Source: Nemertoderma westbladi
Lineage: Eukaryota > Xenacoelomorpha > Nemertodermatida > Nemertodermatidae
NCBI GenBank assembly: GCA_032718475.1
Contig: JAUCBJ010004610.1
Span: 1 to 64,000, forward strand
DNA: 64,000 bases
Direction of reading: 5' to 3'
Within the stretch, counting starts at the first letter, position 1, and every line of letters begins with the position of its first letter. The notes beneath the pieces are model-generated. The model saw nothing but the letters and a program-made list of their open reading frames with translations, was not told where the DNA came from and did no database searches. Made by a program: the position numbers and the translations under genes. Positions 42,791-54,200 of the stretch are shown here, in pieces.

Positions 42791-43336
42791 CGTACAGCTA
42801 CTTATTGGGTCTCATCGAATATAAATATAAACATTTAAATATATATCAAACATATGTGTCAGTGCATATAGAAACCAGGCGATTTCGGGCTGAATTCATT
42901 TTGCGAAAATGGGGAATAACGTTAAAAAAAAATTGTTTCAAAAATTTTTTTTTTCAAAATATGTTCATCAGTTATGTTTATAATCATTGGACATACTAAT
43001 TTTGATAAAATGATATGTTTTGACGGTCTGCCAGTCTTATATTTCTATCATATTGTAAATCTATAATCTATCATATAAATCTATCATATTGTAGAAATAT
43101 AATTATTGGCTGGTTACTGGAATTTCACTACTACAGTTTAAATTACATTTAGTACATACGTTTTCAATAAAACCTGAAGGAGCCCTGTAGGGTGATAACG
43201 TTTCTTTAATTTAATTTAATGTATTTTACTTTGCCTGTGATAGACCCTAAATTGTGTTGTTATTTAATACTCTTTCCCTTTTGTTCATCATCCATAAATA
43301 CTGCAATATTTACCTTAAATATACTATATTACACCA
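42791..43336. other. GPCR upstream region
   Basis: AT-rich region 5' of the receptor gene. It includes the fragment CCTGAAGGAGCCCTGTAGGG (43172-43191), a motif resembling the 3' structured motifs at 12789 and 26860. No gene seen. Confidence 0.4.
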
Positions 43337-44232
43337 TGTCCCGTAATATAGTGTCATTTTCTGATGCACGGACCCCCCCCCCCCCCAGATTTATCTACAA
43401 ATCTTTATCGTATTGCTTGAAATTAGAAACACTACTAGTTCCACTCACCGTCGATGACCCCATCAAACCGGAATTTTCGATTTTGCCTTTAAATTTTTTA
43501 TAAAAGGGGCTTTTGCGAAATCGCACCCTCCGTATCGTGAACATTCATCACATTAGTCGTAATTTTTTCATATCATTAAAAAGCTTGCCTTGCAAGGATT
43601 CCAAATATGTAACAATATCTGAATTTCGTTGAGAAACAGCTGAGATATAGGTGTTCAAAGATTGCAAGAAGTATTGTTCGTTGAAGGGCCATTTATTCTA
43701 TTTAATAAATACACGATGTTCTGGAACATTTTGTTTAAGTATGAATAGCTATGCAATAGATATAGTGGATAGTAATACCGCTGTTGCCAACCATCATAAA
43801 ATAATCATAAAAAAATCATAAAATAAATAACACATTCTAGAATTTTGTGTATTTATTAAATCGAATAAATGGCCTGCAGCGAACGATAATTCTTGCAATC
43901 TTTGAACGCCTATATCTCAGCTGTTTCTCAACGAAATTCAGATGTTGTTACATATTTCGAATCCTTGCAAGGCAGGCTTTCCAATGACATGACAAAATTA
44001 CGACAAATTGAAGAATGTCCACGATACGGAGGGTGCGATTTCGCAAAAGACACTTTTTTTAAAAGGCTTATAAAAAAAATTTAAAGGCAAAGTCGAAAAC
44101 TCGGGCTTCATGGGGTCATCGACGGCGAGTGGAACTAGTGGTGTTTCTAATTTCAAGCAATATGATAAAGATTTGTAGAAAAATCTGGGGGGGGGTTCGT
44201 GTCATCAGAAAATGACACTATATTACGGGACA
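43337..44232. mobile_element. 896-bp foldback element with poly(C) in both arms
   Basis: Arms of about 370-400 bp: TGTCCCGTAATATAGTGTCA at the left tip and its complement at the right (ending CGGGACA). C14 in the left arm (43373-43386) faces G9 in the right (44187-44195). TAATAAATACA and TGCAAGGATTCCAAATATGT occur in this and in the 18139 family, so they are related. No transposase. Confidence 0.88.
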
Positions 44233-44257
44233 GGGGGGGGGGGGGGGGGGGGGGGGG

Positions 44258-45700
44258 TGTTTCACGAAGCGTCATTTAATTAAATTGGCGTAAATGACGT
44301 ATCATTTAAGAAATGTGTGTTTCATGAAGTTTCATTTAATTAAATTAAATGAAACTCCATTTAGCTGCTAAATAATAGTGTTTCACGAAGGTGTCATTTA
44401 AGATTTTATGTCATTTAATTTAAATTAAACCTCTGGGTACCATTTAACACTGTCATTTAACACTTAGAAATATTTATATCCAAGCAACAATGAATTTTGT
44501 TATCCAGAAAGAGGCCGCGTACACTCTGGTATGTTTTATATGTTTTTTGTATGTTTTATATGTTTTTTGTATGTTTTTTATATGCTTTGTATGTTTTTAT
44601 ATAATACGAATCCTATATATCCGATATAATCCGATATAAATCGAATACTTTCATGACAAACAATATTCGAGAACTTTTGACATATGTGAGATAAGAAACA
44701 TATAAAAAACATACCAGTGTGAATGCAGCTTAAGATATACATTGCGATGTATGTATACATCACAATAACATTGTTTTAAAGTAATACAATGCTGCATCTC
44801 ATGCTTCAACAGCGTCTTTCCCCCAGACCGAGAATATTTCGGGATCGATATAATCCGTTAGACAGCAAGCATCCAGAGTTATTTAAATAACATCACAGGT
44901 TTCCGAAAGAGATCATAGCAGAAATGTGCACTGGAATGTTTGCACGATTGGAACATCTCACAGGACTAAGCTGTAGTCTTCCTGTCTCTCTGCAGGTTTG
45001 CACAGCGCTAAGATTTTTTGCCCAGGGTTCATACATGGCTGTAGTTGGGGATATCAGCACATTTCAAAATCAAGTGCAAGTCGTTGTATTAAGAATGTGT
45101 CAACAATATATGTGAAGAGGCACCAAATTACGTTACTTTTCCAGACTTAAATACTACGAAGTATTCGTTTTATGAATACAGTAGCATGCCCTGTGTCATC
45201 GGTGCAATCGATGGCACTCATGTAGCAATAGAAACAATGGTATCAGTGTATCAATGTGATTCTTGTCTGTGGTCTGGATCTACAATATATAATTGTCTAG
45301 CAAAATTTTCAGGTGGAACCCATGCATGATGCGTTTGTTTTAACATCATCGGCCTTGTACGAATATCTCGAGAGCACACCTCAGGAATGTTGGTTGCTAG
45401 GAGATTCAGGATACCCCTGTAAGAAGTGGCTGCTGACACCACTAGACGAAGGGGCATCTGCACGTAACATAAAAGATGTTGTTGTTGCGCGATGTTGTAT
45501 TGAAAGATGTAATGGTGTACTTAAACAACGGTTCCGATGTTTACATAACAAGCTACACTTTGGACCAGCGAGATGTTGTAAAGTGATAACAGCCTGTGTA
45601 GTACTGCACAACATAGCAATAAAGAATAATCTGGCTTTTGATTTAAACGAAGAAGAACTTGAGCAAATGTTGATTGATGACCCTGGAAGTCGATTGTGCC
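44258..45700 (+). mobile_element. PIF/Harbinger transposon relic
   Basis: The left end carries repeated TGTTTCACGAAG and CATTTAATTAAATT motifs (44258-44480), typical of Harbinger termini. Transposase fragments follow: FARLEHLTGLSCSLPVSLQV (about 44935), YSSMPCVIGAIDGTHVAIET (first Asp, about 45180-45240), then an open part 45313-45690 with LLGDSGYP (second Asp), VVVARCCIERCNGVLKQRFR (catalytic Glu) and VVLHNIAIKN. Frame slips separate the pieces. An RTE fragment follows at 45701 and hides or replaces the right end. Confidence 0.82.
44924..45690 (+). pseudogene. Harbinger DDE transposase, broken
   Basis: Pieces in at least three frames reproduce the DDE_Tnp_4 order IDGTHV ... GDSGYP ... IERCNGVLKQRF. 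The longest open piece is 45313 to about 45690. Residues between the first and second Asp are partly missing, so it is inactive. Companion myb/SANT ORF not found. Confidence 0.8.
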
Positions 45701-46118
45701 CGTGTCCTATAAGATACGTCTCAAGAAATTCAAGGGCTGTCCACCATGCTTATTCACTCCTTGAGGCTGCCAAAGCACAAGATTGTGCACTGGCTGGTCC
45801 TCACCGTGAAAGCAATGTCCTAGAAAGCGGAGGCGACTTTGTTCTAGTGTCTTGCTTGGGGGAAGCAATGAGCCATGAGACAATGTCTGGTTGGAGATGT
45901 GTGCATTGTACTTGACACAATGAACCCGGAGTAGCATTCTTGTGAATGTTCCATCCAGAGATTTGGTTTCCTCAGCAGTTAGAGCTTAGCATAGACTCCC
46001 ATAGAGGAGTACTGGAACTTCTGCTGTTGTAAATAATCGGACCTTAAGTTTCCGATTAATTCTCTGTGACTTCCAAATCCTGGAAAGCCTATTCAAGGCT
46101 GCCCATGCCTTTCCCTTA
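45701..46118 (-). mobile_element. RTE-like LINE internal fragment
   Basis: Minus-strand homology runs from the GKAWAALNRL region to FLRRIL, with stops and changes (GSLCxALTAEETKSLDGTFT, MLLRVHCVKYNAHISNQ, RLRFLGHCFHGEDQPVHNLV). It lacks the usual 3' tail, so it is truncated at both ends. Confidence 0.8.
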
Positions 46119-46320
46119 CATACATCCTTACGTTTTCGTAACACCAGTAGTATATGATATCCATAACTTGGGTCAATATTAATTTCGAGCCTTTGAAAAA
46201 AGTACCCTTGTGAATTGACAATCTTATGCTACATGGATGAGCACACTGGAAGACAATTCCATCGCAATCGGTGCTGTTTTTAATTTCGTTCATTTCACAC
46301 ATGATGGACAACATCTCTTC
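46093..46320 (-). pseudogene. Merlin/ISXO2-like transposase fragment
   Basis: The frame includes STDCDGIVFQCAHPCSIRLS, IHKGTFFKGSKLILTQVMDI and IYYWCYENV. Cys spacing, a basic Ser-rich turn, GTFFxxSKLxL and IYxW match the segment upstream of the catalytic core in IS1595/Merlin-type transposases. The catalytic part is absent. Confidence 0.55.
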
Positions 46321-46329
46321 TTAAATAAA

Positions 46330-47870
46330 ATACCATTCTGTGAGAAATAAAATACATTTCTGCTGGTTTTTTGGACAAGTTCTCTATGATTAATACCCAA
46401 TACAGATGGGTATTCAATTTTGACAGTAATAATGAAAATACATAAGCGGTTTAAAATAAGTGTTCTAGAATATAGATTGTCAGGATTTTTAATAGTTAAT
46501 TATTGATTGTTAAATATTGATTGTTAAAAAAAAACGCAGGAAAAGGCACAGGATACCGAAATTATTATGGCAAATTATTACAGATTATCAGTGATAACTG
46601 TTAATATACTGAAGTTTTACATAAACTGTATGTTTGAATTATAGCCAGTTCTAGGTGAGATAATAAATTCCAATGTTTGCTAATCTACATTTCCAGGATC
46701 ATATGCCCTTTTCTCATGATGCTGCACATTGTTGGTATTTTCTGAAAGCCTATTGATAACATTTACGTTAAAAATAACTATTTACTTCAAGTCGTATAAT
46801 ATAGTACTTTATACTTTTGCTTGATTATCACCAAATCCCGTATCATTATAGGTTTTTCATGTGCCCTTCGGAATGGTATCTTGGCCCTGATAGGTTGTCC
46901 CATAATTAACTCATCGGTGATTTTCCTGTACTGGGAATGTGGCATGTTCGGGTAATTCATCAATCGTCTTTGAACTTCTTTTCGGGTCTTTCCCCATTGC
47001 TATTGCCACATGTACTGTCTTGACCAAACCTATGGGGCACCGTTTGGGACTTTATTTATCACTACCACACATGTAAATTTTAGATGTGTATGGGTGATAT
47101 AATACAAGTGCCGTTTGGGACAAAATATGTTTTAGATGTGTATGGGTGGTATAATACAAGTGCCGTTTGGGACAAAATAAATTTTTGATGAGTATTAGCG
47201 ACTTGGGGGTGAAGTGAACAAGGTAGTTCTGAGGAAATACATATTTGATAACTTAGAGAAAGATCTTGATTCGCATAATGAAGCTCATACTTTGCCTTCC
47301 ATTACTTTGCCTACACCACGCATAAGGGAGGCTCTGGGTCAACTACGGGAGGAAATAAACATGCATTGTCTATGCACAATGAATGGTAGATATCCATGCA
47401 AGTTGTTGTGGTTAGGAAGCATGGCATCTAACAATAAAGATTTGGAGAATACGGATCCTTCTTTGGATATGCCGATGGTGATGACATTGCGACCGATGGG
47501 AATAGCGTAGTAGTACCTGACAACAAATTCATTCTATAGGTGACGAAAACCCAATGGTACCTACCATTGGTACCTACTGATGATAACTACTGGATGATAA
47601 TTACTTCGGAATACACATTTATCGATCAGTCAGATACACTTTGATCAATAACTTATTAACCTGAAATATTATTTGAAAACGTATGTATATTTAATATCAA
47701 TTAATAATAATATCCAATTATACTAGACTAAAATATAACAATAACAAGTATTATACGGTTTTAAACTTTCATTATGACTATGATAAGTATGTGATTATTC
47801 ACATTCTATTTGCATGCTACACTGCTTGTAGTATAGTATTTGTGTAGACAAATAAACTCAAAACAAAACT
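46330..47870. other. unassigned, with a short tandem repeat at 47040-47185
   Basis: Mostly AT-rich. GTGCCGTTTGGGACAAAATA recurs two or three times near 47040-47185. A minus-strand frame around 46790-47010 (MNYPNMPHSQYRKITDELIM, GQPIRAKIPFRRAHEKPI) and a plus-strand frame at 47214-47510 (97 codons) look balanced but match no family I know; either may be a transposon remnant. Confidence 0.4.
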
Positions 47871-47874
47871 GCAG

Positions 47875-48218
47875 TTAAATTGCCACCATGGAGTTAAAAT
47901 TAGGAAGGGATGATGATCCAAAAATTACACAGCAATGGATAGAGAATGTAGTAATCATAACTAGATCAAGTATAATGCGCTCTTTGAATACTTCAAAGTT
48001 ATCGAGAATAGGAACTCTGGTTTCTTTGGCACAAGTATCAGCCATAGGCATCCCCCGCATGTAGCTCGCCTCGACATCTTCATCAGGTATAAATCTCAAA
48101 GTGGGCTGCAGATCAAATCCTAATATTGGTACTTTATCTGATCCAGTAACAAAAGTAAGAAGCTCAGTCAAAGCTAAAATGTGGGATTCACTGTCACCAT
48201 CGGTATAGGGTGCGCCCT
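47875..48218 (-). CDS. HECT-domain C-lobe exon, partial gene or pseudogene
   Basis: After the acceptor ATATTACAG the exon reads TDGDSESHILALTELLTFVT, GSDKVPILGF, LRFIPDEDVEASYMRGMPMA, DTCAKETRVPILDNFEVFKE and RIILDLVM. This matches the end of HECT E3 ubiquitin ligases: LxxFVTGSxxVPxxGF, then xPxAxTC (the Cys that would accept ubiquitin) and the FxxFxERxxLA helix. The tail (about 24 residues, FSIHCCVIFGSSSLPNF) is unlike the usual GF/A end, so the exon may read into an intron. Upstream exons are not identified. Confidence 0.7.
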
Positions 48219-48724
48219 CTGTAATATTATAATAAAGTAATTATAAAAAAATATAATTATATATATGAACAACAACATTGTTCTGCCATGCCGAACATGG
48301 AATAATTATTAATAATAATTAGTTAATATATTAAATTAATTAATTATTTTTCGTTTGTATCACATAAACCCACCCATGCTATATCATATAAACCATCACA
48401 GCCGGAACAAGTACTGTAGTATACAAGTATGCAGACTGGCAGGTATTACATACCAGCATTCATTACATAGGCCTATCAGTGCAGCAGTATAGGCCCTGCC
48501 TATATAGCCTATATAGTCTGGCAGTAGGCCTAGGCCTATAGAGTCATCTCAACTATGCCTAGGGAGGCCTATAGCTGTATAGGCCTACAGGTAAACGGCT
48601 GTACTGCTCTTTTGAAAAGTTTTCATTTTCGGTCAGTTTTCCGGCACTGGCACATGGCACCATGCATCCATGGCATACATTCCACTGCTCAGCTGGAGCA
48701 AAGCTTAGCCTGTATGTACCAGTA
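48219..48724. other. unassigned, rich in AGGCCTA
   Basis: No gene. The motif TAGGCCTA and relatives occur many times between 48460 and 48595. Confidence 0.5.
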
Positions 48725-49807
48725 GTTTTAGTAATTATTGCAACAATCAGATCAGTATACGATGGTTCGACAACATTTGTGTCTACTGTTGACGGTGACA
48801 GAACCATTTGAAGTGTTATGGGGCATCCTCCAGGGAGACACACTTGCACCATTCTTGTTCATAATTGTTGTTGACTATATTCTACGCATGTCCTAAGATC
48901 ATCATAATGATGATGGGGGTGATGATAACTCCACCTACTGGCTCCAGAAGTCGAGGAAATCCTGCCAAGTACCTAACTGATCTAGACTTTGCTGATGACT
49001 TAGAGGAGTACTCTCAGAATCACTAGAGTGAGCCCAACGGCTCCTCAGCTCATTATGCTCAGCTCAACATGCTGCTTCTAGTGTTGGACTTTTTATTAAC
49101 TCCAGAAAGACCAAAATTTTGACAGTTAACTTTGAAAGTCCTCAGCAAGTCTCTGATCGGATGAGCATAAGCTCAAAAGATGGTATGCTTGAGCATGTGG
49201 ATGACTTCTGTTACCTGGGATCATGGATCCGGAAGTCAGGTGAGGACCTTCGAATACGTAAGGGAAAGGCATGGGCAGCCTTGAATAGGCTTTCCAGGAT
49301 TTGGAAGTCACCGAGAATTAATAAGGTCCAATTATTTAGAGCAGCAGTAGTTCCAGTACTCCTCTATGGGAGTCCATGCTGGGCTCTAACTGCCGAGGAC
49401 ACCAAATCTCTGGATGGCACATTCGCAAGAATGATACGCCAGATTCATTGTGTCAAGTACAATGCACACATCTCCAACCAGACACTATATAACATTGGAG
49501 GTGTCTCATTGGTTCCCCCAAGCTTGACACTAGAATAAAATCGCCTCCGCTTTGCAGGACATTGCTTTCGCCGTGAGGACCAGCCAGTGCATAATCTTGT
49601 ACTTTGGCAGCCTCATGGAGTGAATAAGCATGGTGGACAGCCCATGACTTTCTTGAGACGCATCTTAAAGGACACTGGCCTTGAAGATGCGGATGATCTA
49701 GCAAATGTCATGGGTGATAGGGAGTTGTGGCGGTGCAATTTTGTCGATAAGCCGGCACAGCATTCTTAAAAATGCAGCTGCAATGCAGCATGCCGATCCT
49801 AGTAGTA
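48725..49807 (+). mobile_element. RTE-like LINE 3' copy with 9-bp TSD
   Basis: 5'-truncated copy of 1083 bp flanked by GTACCAGTA at 48716-48724 and 49808-49816. It spans the RT motif B region (GILQGDTLAPFLFIIVVDYI) to FVDKPAQHS and the GTA-rich tail. Frames are broken near 48800 and 48900-49070, with a stop in place of Gln after SLTLE (49536). It contains the uninterrupted GNPAKY...LTDLDFADDL site that the Penelope-like element hit in the 7.6-kb copy. Confidence 0.92.
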
Positions 49808-49816
49808 GTACCAGTA

Positions 49817-50430
49817 CACTGGCTGAGTATGGCTGTTAGAAAAAGGCAGAAAGGCGCTATGCTCAACATATCTATCGTCAGGAAATCTGTCAATGCTTCT
49901 CTGATGCAGCACATCCCCTGATCTCTGAACTACCACTTCGGACATATTGCCCATCATAGCATACTGGAGGGGTAGGCTGTATAATAGGGTGGAGTGAAAA
50001 ATGTAATTTTTGTCGTACCCCCTTGGAAGTGTGGGAAAAAACGGACCTATATATCAAATTAAAATCAGCCAAATTTGATCGAGATCTGTCAAGGGGATCA
50101 TCTGTCATACTCAACTTATATTTTTCAACTTTTGGGCACATTTTGGACTATATTTGTGCTTTTGTGGTCTCTAGCAAAATTTGCGTTGTAACGCTCGGAT
50201 GTAAAAAAAATAGTTATAATTAGTTGCAAGCATTTATAGAACTACATATAATTCATTGGCAAAGTATAGTAGTAAATTTATTGACTAATGTGTCCCTAAT
50301 GTAAACACAATTGCCATTTATCTTTCCCAAAAATGAAATTAATTTTGCTGTGAAATAATAATGTCCCTGTTAATTTTAATTAACATTTTGTTTGAGTGGG
50401 AAATTTAAATCAAATGAAATGGTCCGTGTA
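49817..50430. other. unassigned
   Basis: No gene seen. The left part may be the 5' region of the Penelope-like element that becomes recognisable at about 50440. Confidence 0.4.
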
Positions 50431-50439
50431 TAGAAAAAG

Positions 50440-51211
50440 GTGGATTCATCTACAGTAATTAACATACTGCAGTTCAGAGTAGGCTACAATTACACACGGA
50501 CTGCCTCTGATAATAAACTCAATTATCAGTACTCAACTCAGTATCAAGCACATTTGGACTTCAATGACTTTGCAACTAGATTACGTGACAAATACAAACA
50601 GGTAATAAAAGGAGTCGATGTAAATACTGAAAAAGAATCATTGAATACTACCCAGGATGATGACGATAACAACGAATCGAGATGCAAACCGAAACAGCCA
50701 TGGGAGGTAAGTAAACATTTTACTAAACCATCCGGAAATAGTACGCTGGAGCAATTTTTAACAAATATATATACTGAAACGTTTAGTGATGAGAACATGA
50801 AATACGTGGAAAACAATCTCTCTTCAGGAAAAGGGAGGCTCTTAGGGAACTGAAGCGGGCAATAAAGGATGATGAACAAGGAACCATTCTTAGGATACAG
50901 GATAAGGGCTCAAAACGCTTTGTTCTAACCAGTAAGGAAAATTACGTAAGTGCAGTTGAACATTACCTAGGTGACACTAATATTTTCATTAAACATAGTA
51001 ATGATCCTACAGGTAAATACAAGAATAAAATAAAAGAATTTGTTAATAAATGGAAAGATACAGTACCAATAATTAAACGTTGTGAAAAATGGCTCACAAA
51101 GGATGACGTCAAACCTGGAACTGCTTTCGCGAATGTGAAGACACACAAACCAAACTGGCCATTAAGGAATATTTTATCGGCCTGTGGGACAGCCTCAGAG
51201 AATCTGGCCGT
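50440..51211 (+). pseudogene. Penelope-like element: N-terminal region and RT start
   Basis: An open frame to 50853 (LRDKYKQVIKGVDVNTEKES, acidic stretch, SKHFTKPSGNSTLEQFLTNI), then in the next frame ALRELKRAIKDDEQGTILRI, QDKGSKRFVLTSKENYVSAV, KPGTAFANVKTHKPNWPLRN and ILSACGTASENLAVF. These are the conserved DKGSK, VKTHK and SxxGTxxEN blocks upstream of RT motif A in Penelope-like elements. Confidence 0.82.
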
Positions 51212-51273
51212 TTTCTAGAACATTTTTTAAAAAATTTTGCCACTGCACATAAAGCATATCTCAAAGACACACA

Positions 51274-51289
51274 CGTCATCTAATAAAAT
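51274..51289. repeat. 16-bp target-site duplication, left copy
   Basis: CGTCATCTAATAAAAT occurs here and at 54938-54953, flanking the R2-type LINE. Confidence 0.93.
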
Positions 51290-54200
51290 TCAATCAATTT
51301 AATATCAATTTAAACATAATTATAGTATATAAATATTATACGTAATGAAGATAGAGAACATTTATTAGTCTTATAAAATAATCATCATAATAATCATAAA
51401 TCTAAATATATACGAGAAGTAAGTTCATTAGGGAAACGTTTAAGTCCGGGGTCGGATTGAGTTAGATTCCTAGAGGAATTCCGGCACCATCGTCAACCCC
51501 AATGCTGCGCCATTTGGTGCGAGACGATCTGAAGCAGGCGCACGTAGCCCTTAGGACGCCAAATGACATACGTGCCCTCACCCAACCCATGACACAGCTG
51601 TAGGGCTTCATCCATTTCGTTGACAGCCTGTCAGCCAGTCTCTTCAGTGTCATGGAGTACTCTGGGCCGAGAACACCATCCACCGACACCACGAGCGGGG
51701 TAAAATCTGCTTGGCGAAGGGTGCAGGCGTCATGATATTTTGACTTTTTCTGAGTCTCCGCGTCAATTAGTATGGATGATATGGAGCGAGCCACATACGA
51801 GGGGGCGTCAGGGTCAACGACCCGGACATCAAATAACGCCCTTCTCTGTGGCTGCCAGTAACCTCTCACTGAAAGATCAGCCCGCAGACCCACCACACCA
51901 TTCTCCTCATTTGCCTCCCGGATCACTGGCTCCCTCATGATGCAAGACTCTGGGAATGCCAAACCGAACAGGTCCCCCTGGGTGTCCCTAACCTCGTTAT
52001 GGCGTAGAGTCACCAAGCCCCCCTTTTTGCAGTCGAGTGCATGTGTTAATGAAAACGCATCGCCGCATCCGTCACACCTTGCGGGCGCACCCACTAAAGG
52101 ACGTCCATACCGGAGGGACAAACCATCTCTGAATTCGTTGGCAGACAAATCAAAGTGGTTGCGTGCAACTGGGGCAACCGTAAGCCAGCCTGATGTGCGT
52201 TCCGAAACAGCCCGTTGGATTGTTCTGATCCTTTCTGGCGTAAAACTGTGAATCAAATTATCATGTACTTCTTCTGATTTTGCATGCTTCCATAGCCGGA
52301 GGTTGTGTTGGGCTGTCTTCTGACAACTCTGGTGGTCTGTGAATGAGAATTCAATTTCTCCCTTGATTGCTGCAACTGCTAATGCAGTACCCTCCCGTGA
52401 GGTTTTGTAGGACTGTGCTGCTGTCTCAACCGGATTACGAACTGACAGTCCACCAAAACGAGTTGGCTGTGCGAATAAGTCTCGCTCTGAAGGCGTTACC
52501 GGACCCCCAAGGATAGCTGGAACAAAAGTGTCTGCTACCATTTTCTCGATCGTTGCATATGGTGTTGGAGCTTCTCTAGTATCAATCGGAACGACTCGCT
52601 GAAGATAGTCCCACTCACATTGGAGGCTCCTGGTGAATGCAGCATACGCTGCCTGTGGATGGTTGACAGCAACCCCTGAGAGTCGAGCTACTGCCTGTTC
52701 CCATCTGGCTACCTTCAACGAGATGAAATCCGCCTGAAGAGTAGCATCCCCAACGAATCCCCCAAGAGTGCGGGTACCCTTCACGATTCCACGTCCATTC
52801 ACCTGTATCCCAAGGTCACGAAACAACTCTCGTGCCATAGAAATATCGCTATCCTCAACTACCAAAAGACACTTATCTGGCTCAGGGTAATAACCATATG
52901 AGGGGCCCAGTTTAGTGAGGAGAATGAACCAGTCCCGCAAGGCTGTCAATGCAGCAGCATTCTGCGCATCGTCGGCATACCATACTTGTGTCCATATGTC
53001 AGGGTTCTTCAGCTTTATAATTAGTGGGAACACAGAAGAAGCATAACCCAACATCGCGAGAGGGTCCCCCTGAGTGAAGCCTTCCCTGCTGAGAAGGATT
53101 ACCAGTCCCTGTTTACCACGGACAATCAGATAAGCGTAACCCCGGTACGTGTTGAATAGGAAGCGTGAGCATCGAGGCCAGAGAACACGAATATTCCAGA
53201 GGGCTGTCACTCTGTTTACCGCATTAAAAGCATTACTCGCATCAACAAGTAAAACACCCCAGCCGTCTCCCTGGTGACCCTCCCATAGGTCGCGGACAGC
53301 GTGAACAGCAGCTTCAATTCCTGCAGAAAGGCCGCTGCACAACTGGTCTGTTCCACACAATTGCTGTACATCAATCCGCGTCGTCTCAGCCATGCATTTA
53401 CCAAGAACTCTCCGTAATGCCTCGCCAACTCCAATTGGGCGTACACCCGGACACTTATCCAGGGCAATTAATCTACATGCCATGAGTGCCCGAATTGATG
53501 ACCATTCCACCACTTGATTAGCCAACCTGCGTACTAAGCTTGCTACAGCCTCTCGCAGGCGGGAACTGGCTGTTGCTCGGTAGAGAAGCATGTCCTGCCA
53601 GTGCAGAGCATCTGCTCCACCAGGACCCGCACCCCCATGAAGACTTCGGGCCACTGCCTCAACGTGGTTGGCTGTGATGTCAACGTTCTCTAACACCGGG
53701 AGCTCCTTGTTCAGATTGTGTAAACTGTCCATTGATGGAGGTGTTGGGCAGGGATGTTTAGCCTGGAGAATATCCAGGACCCGTTTCTTTTCCCCCTTCA
53801 CGTCAATCTCTGCCTGAACGTCCAATACCCCACCCTGGTCACGCTCTGTGAACCATCGGACAGCATCCCGTTCGCGCCCTTGAAGAATAAGGCGTGTAAA
53901 TACCCGTTCCCTGTGGTTCTGCTCGTCTGCTTTGCTTACAACACGTTGACGTGTGAACCCTCTCTGGCACCGATCCATCTCAACTAGCAGCTCACTGTAA
54001 CTTTCCTGTTGCCACAGTTCAATATGGCGTTTCAGCAAACGGCGGATGTCCGCCCCTTTAACTACCTGCTTGTCTCGTTGTAGCATGACAACCTCAAATA
54101 CCATGAGACGTTCAGAATTGACTCTCCCGTTTGAAAGAGCCTCCACTTCAGCACACAGGGTGGTAGAGTAAAGTCTGCCGACTGCGCCACCGGGGACTGT

